In this document: positions 61,116-64,000 of the stretch, in pieces
Layout of the letters: each line of letters opens with the position of its first letter
Position numbering within the stretch: the stretch's first letter is position 1
From: Pseudomonas sp. SJZ079
Lineage (GTDB): Bacteria > Pseudomonadota > Gammaproteobacteria > Pseudomonadales > Pseudomonadaceae
Reading direction: 5' to 3'
NCBI RefSeq assembly: GCF_007993865.1
Contig: NZ_VIUH01000012.1
Location: 77,736 to 141,735, forward strand
DNA length: 64,000 nucleotides
Made by a program: the position numbers and the translations under genes
Notes under the pieces: model-generated
Database searches by the model: none
Told to the model about the DNA's origin: nothing
What the model saw: only the letters and a program-made list of their open reading frames with translations

Positions 61116-61919
61116 ATGTCACTAATCGACACGATCATTGCCCAGGTGCTGAAGCTCGAAGTCAATCTCTACTACGCCCGCGGTCGCCTTGAAGACCGGA
61201 GCGACCCCGAGGCCCTGCATGACCTGCGCATCACGGTGCGACGGCTACGCAGTCTGCTCAATCCGCTGCGCGGCAAGGGTGTGGTGGACGCACTCGATCA
61301 GGCCGCCGTCGCAGTCGGACGCTTGACTACGCCGACTCGCGACCTTGAAGTGTTGGCCGAGGAGCTGCGCAATCGCGGCCTGAGCGAGCCGGCCAACAGG
61401 CGCGAGGCCACACTGGCAGCGCGCTATACCGAGATAGTGCAGAGCCCGATACTGCAGCAGCTGTTGGTCTGCCTGGATGCATGGCCGGCGGACTTGCGTG
61501 CGGCTAAACGCGACGGTGAACTGCGTCTCTTGGACAAGCTGCTCAGCAAGCGCTTGCGCAAGCAGTTGGTGCGCCTGCAAGACGCGCTGGCAGACCCGCA
61601 GCATGACCCGCATCGCATCCGTCTGCTGGTCAAGCGCAACCGCTACGCCGCTGACGCCTACCCGCAGCATTCGCCCGTCTCGGCGCAGATGGCTAGCGTC
61701 CTGAAAGCCGTGCAAGCGGAACTCGGCGCATGGCATGACCGTTATCAGTGGTGCCTCAAGGTCAGTCAGGAGCCAGACCTGGCGCCGCTTCGCCAGCAAT
61801 GGCAAAGCGAGGCGGCCATGGCCATGGCGCAGGCCGAGGGCGTGCTACTCACGCTCGCGGGCCTGTTGGCGTCGGCCGGTAAAACCAGGGCCCGCGCTAC
61901 TGCGGGTGGGCCCTTATAA
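61116..61919 (+). CDS. CHAD-domain protein
   Basis: A 267-residue all-helical protein made of one CHAD domain. Conserved histidine/arginine stretches HDLRITVRRLRSLL near residue 35 and TRDLEVL near 72 are typical, and further basic helices (KRLRKQLVRLQ, RIRLLVKRNRYAADAY) form the positive surface that binds polyphosphate in CHAD proteins. GAGG five bases before the ATG at 61116 fixes the start; the longer frame is an artefact. No polyphosphate kinase or triphosphatase gene is nearby. Confidence 0.9.
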   Translation: MSLIDTIIAQVLKLEVNLYYARGRLEDRSDPEALHDLRITVRRLRSLLNPLRGKGVVDALDQAAVAVGRLTTPTRDLEVLAEELRNRGLSEPANRREATLAARYTEIVQSPILQQLLVCLDAWPADLRAAKRDGELRLLDKLLSKRLRKQLVRLQDALADPQHDPHRIRLLVKRNRYAADAYPQHSPVSAQMASVLKAVQAELGAWHDRYQWCLKVSQEPDLAPLRQQWQSEAAMAMAQAEGVLLTLAGLLASAGKTRARATAGGPL

Positions 61920-62384
61920 GCGAGGCCGGGTCGTCGTTCGCGACGCACGCCAGCACGCTGTGCGGGTGGGCATGAGTGACAAGCTGCGGGTTCTTGTCGC
62001 CAGTTGGCAAACGATGTGTGCTCGGCGATGGCGGAAGCACTTCTGCGACGTACCGACAGCAAGCGCTGCGCGGCTCGTAGCAAGGGGATCCGGCCGCTGC
62101 AGGGCGATCCGCTGACCCGCCCGGTTGCCTCGCTGGCCCGAGTGTCCTGCCGCCGTTTTTGCCTCCTATACTTAAAACACTGTGGTCGGGCGTGCCGGAC
62201 GTTCCGTTGGAGAGGGGGCTGGCAAAGCTGCAACAGCACCGGATGCGGCTTGTTAGGAGGGGAGAGGGCAGCCTTTTGAGGTCTGCGCAGCGATGAGGCC
62301 CGTATGAGCAGTCTGACGTGCTGGGTTGAAACCTACTCGATGGTGGGTGGGCGAGCGCAGTCGAAGCCTTTGTGCGCGATTGCA
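61920..62384. other. Intergenic region upstream of the large lipoprotein gene
   Basis: No gene is called in these 465 bases. TATACT at 62167-62172 is the only -10-like hexamer that stands out and lacks a matching -35. GAGG at 62295-62298 would suit an ATG at 62304, an alternative upstream start for the next gene. Confidence 0.45.
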
Positions 62385-63494
62385 ATGTTGAACCGGCATT
62401 GTCTGACCCTCGCCCTGGTGGTCGCGCTGGCGGGGTGCGCCACTGCCAATCGCGGCCCCGAGCTGACACCGCCAATTCTGATCTCGGAGAGTACCTGGCG
62501 GCAGGTCGATAGCGACATAGTCGCCGCGTCGCGAGCCGCGGCAGAACCGGCCAAAAGCCATGCTCGCGATGCCATGGCAAGCTGGCGGGAGCTGATCCGC
62601 CGACGCACCGAGACCGACTTCGTGCCGTGGTTTACCGGCTACTGGACCCAACAGTGGCTGTCCATGAAGGTGGCCTGGTACAAGCTGAGCGCGGGGAAAG
62701 AGGCAGCACCGACGGAAGATCGACTGGCCACCTATCTGCAGGAGCAATACCACGATCGCGTGCTGAAACCCGTCGCCAAGGAGATCGATCCCGATCTGGT
62801 GATGCAGCAGGCGATGAAGGCCTACGTCCAGCTCCTCGGCGAGCAACTCGAGGGAATCCCGCGGCGCTACGGCCTACCTTTGGACCAGTTCGACCGTCGA
62901 CTCAAAGACATTCCAGCGATCACCCTGGCGCCTCCAACAGCCCATAGCGCTTCGCTGTACCAGATCGTCCACGCCGATCCGATCGAGCGGCTGCCGGCCT
63001 ATGTGGCCCTGCTCGATCGACTGCGCAACACCGCTGGCGGCGCTGCCGGCGGGGCATCGGACACCGGCATATCGTCATTGGCGAAACGCACCAGCAAAAA
63101 ACTGGCGAGCGAACTCGCCACCAGCGGCGTCGCCAGCGCGGCCGCAGCGTTGGCCGGCCGGGCTGCCGGTATGCTGATTTCCCTGGGGGCGGCGGGTTTC
63201 AGCGCCATGCTGCGCGAAAATGACCGACCGGAAATGGAGGTGCAGCTGCGCCAGAACCTGAGCACTACCTTTGACGCAGAGTGGCTCAGCCTGATGGAGA
63301 ACCCCACCACAGGGGTGCTGGCAGGCGTCTATTACCTGTCTGGAAAAATCGAGGGAAGTCTCGGCAACAGCGATACGTTGCCGGTCAAATTCGAATCGCC
63401 ACCGCGAGAAGCTCCCCTGCCGGGCGAGCAACCGCTGCAGGGCGGAAGCGGTGTCTACGATGCCCCTGGCGACTATTGGCGCACGGAGGAATAG
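62385..63494 (+). CDS. Hypothetical lipoprotein, 369 residues
   Basis: Function not recognised. From the ATG at 62385 the N-terminus MLNRHCLTLALVVALAGC is a canonical lipoprotein signal with Cys18. An ATG at 62304 with a better ribosome-binding site would add 27 residues ahead of it. The mature protein has tryptophan-rich helices (VPWFTGYWTQQWLSMKVAWY), then an alanine/glycine-rich hydrophobic segment (about 255-285, AAAALAGRAAGMLISLGAAG) that may span or lie on a membrane. The C-terminus is soluble and proline-rich (PPREAPLPGEQPLQGG). It stands alone after the CHAD gene, with no other gene on its right within the window. Confidence 0.72.
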   Translation: MLNRHCLTLALVVALAGCATANRGPELTPPILISESTWRQVDSDIVAASRAAAEPAKSHARDAMASWRELIRRRTETDFVPWFTGYWTQQWLSMKVAWYKLSAGKEAAPTEDRLATYLQEQYHDRVLKPVAKEIDPDLVMQQAMKAYVQLLGEQLEGIPRRYGLPLDQFDRRLKDIPAITLAPPTAHSASLYQIVHADPIERLPAYVALLDRLRNTAGGAAGGASDTGISSLAKRTSKKLASELATSGVASAAAALAGRAAGMLISLGAAGFSAMLRENDRPEMEVQLRQNLSTTFDAEWLSLMENPTTGVLAGVYYLSGKIEGSLGNSDTLPVKFESPPREAPLPGEQPLQGGSGVYDAPGDYWRTEE

Positions 63495-63561
63495 CCATCA
63501 GTTTTCCTGGCTGGGTTAAACCCGTGCGCGCTGGTCCACGCAGGCAGCCGGATCAGGCGTG

Positions 63562-63610
63562 GCGTAACCCAGCATTGCCGCGAGTGTGCCGACGCCGCGC
63601 TGGGTTACGC
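63562..63610. repeat. Palindromic repeat GCGTAACCCAGC
   Basis: GCGTAACCCAGC at 63562-63573 and GCTGGGTTACGC at 63599-63610 form a perfect 12-base stem with a 25-base loop, 67 bases after the lipoprotein stop. It resembles the dispersed palindromes at 15892 and 60806 in size and position. Confidence 0.6.
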
Positions 63611-63855
63611 GGCGCTCGAAGCACTCCGTCGCTGGTATTTCGCTGACATGCCCACTGACCCAGCCTTGAGAGACTCACCACTTTCGCTGGCAGGCCTCTT
63701 TATCGGCTATGGCCCAGTCAGCTGTTGTGCCGGGCGAATGCTCGCGGCAGGGCGTAGTCGCCCAGCGCTGCGCCGGTTTCCCGGTGCAGGCCTTCGGAGT
63801 GCGCCAGGCCGCCGTTAAGCCCTCTAGGGTCTGTTGCCGTTTCATTGCGAGCCGC

Positions 63856-63955
63856 GTTGCCGCGAGAAATGGCCCCCGATTAGGCGCAGGACGCAGGTAA
63901 TGGTTATTCCCTTGCCAAGTCCTGCAACAACAGCGGGGGCCATTTCCCGCGCAAC
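63856..63955. repeat. Long inverted repeat near the right edge
   Basis: Arms at 63856-63878 and 63934-63955 share GAAATGGCCCCCG and its reverse complement CGGGGGCCATTTC plus flanking GTTG/CAAC, with one insertion and one mismatch. The 55-base interior has no frame. It may be the end of, or a solo remnant of, a transposable element. Confidence 0.6.
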
Positions 63956-64000
63956 CCGAAGGGCCGGGCCTGTTTTTGCGCGATGCGGCGTTTCTCGTCG

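Larger units (their letters stand above)
63495..64000. other. Repeat-rich right edge, no gene seen
   Basis: These 506 bases contain two inverted repeats (listed separately) and the phrase GGTCTGTTGCCGTTTCATTG near 63828, reminiscent of insertion-sequence ends. No coding frame has family features. A mobile element may begin here and continue beyond the window. Confidence 0.5.

Noticed and set aside
63709..63900. A 63-codon frame near the right edge
   Set aside because: It overlaps the inverted repeat, has no ribosome-binding site, and its translation is cysteine- and arginine-rich shadow-like sequence.

Overview
The window is a chromosomal piece of a high-GC gammaproteobacterium, almost certainly a Pseudomonas (sensu lato). 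The left 21 kb follow the gene order known from P. aeruginosa: nadB, then algU-mucA-mucB-mucC-mucD, lepA-lepB, a DUF4845 gene, rnc-era-recO-pdxJ, and further on an I42 protease inhibitor, a Lon-family protease and a PruR-like AraC regulator. Protein lengths match the Pseudomonas orthologues almost residue for residue, but sequence differences show that this is not P. aeruginosa itself. No rRNA or tRNA gene, CRISPR array, integrase or intact transposase gene was found.

Layout. 1-5756: the 3' part of nadB is off the edge, followed by the divergent envelope-stress sigma operon with two candidate AlgU-type promoters and a terminator after mucD. 5864-12076: translation, secretion and RNA housekeeping genes. 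12179-13887: cmoA-cmoB tRNA wobble modification. 14228-15881: a flavocytochrome c-type pair. 16038-21561: lipoprotein, inhibitor, Lon, a small membrane protein and an AraC regulator. 21754-26074: a tight four-gene operon (periplasmic cupredoxin, membrane EAL phosphodiesterase, DUF3034 barrel, lipoprotein truncated haemoglobin), followed on the other strand by a chemoreceptor-like signalling protein and its coupled partner. That partner is a paralogue of the small membrane protein at 19842.

28136-35655: a cysteine-synthase-like gene, then ugd, UDP-glucuronate 4-epimerase, a polyprenyl-phosphate glycosyltransferase, a LAB_N protein and an ArnT-like transferase. Together these look like a route that puts galacturonic acid on lipid A or core, and they are followed by an SdiA-regulated-family gene. 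36126-39904: a CoA-transferase/thiolase operon with a divergent LysR gene. 41020-46240: an amino-acid or opine oxidase operon (FAD subunit, 2Fe-2S subunit, FAD subunit, RidA) with a binding protein and a divergent LysR regulator. 46323-46773: a duplicated intergenic block with perfect DnaA boxes. 46788-55219: metal-related genes (Sco, multicopper oxidase, DUF3703, CadA ATPase, CadR). 56377-60700: an hscC-djlC chaperone pair bracketed by two short inverted-repeat elements. 61116-64000: a CHAD protein, a large lipoprotein and a repeat-rich right edge.

The least explained parts are the cupredoxin-phosphodiesterase-globin operon with its split chemoreceptor, the proposed GalA lipid cluster, the DnaA-box repeat, and the chaperone pair between MITE-like elements. 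All functional calls rest on reading motifs and on remembered family knowledge; no database search was possible.
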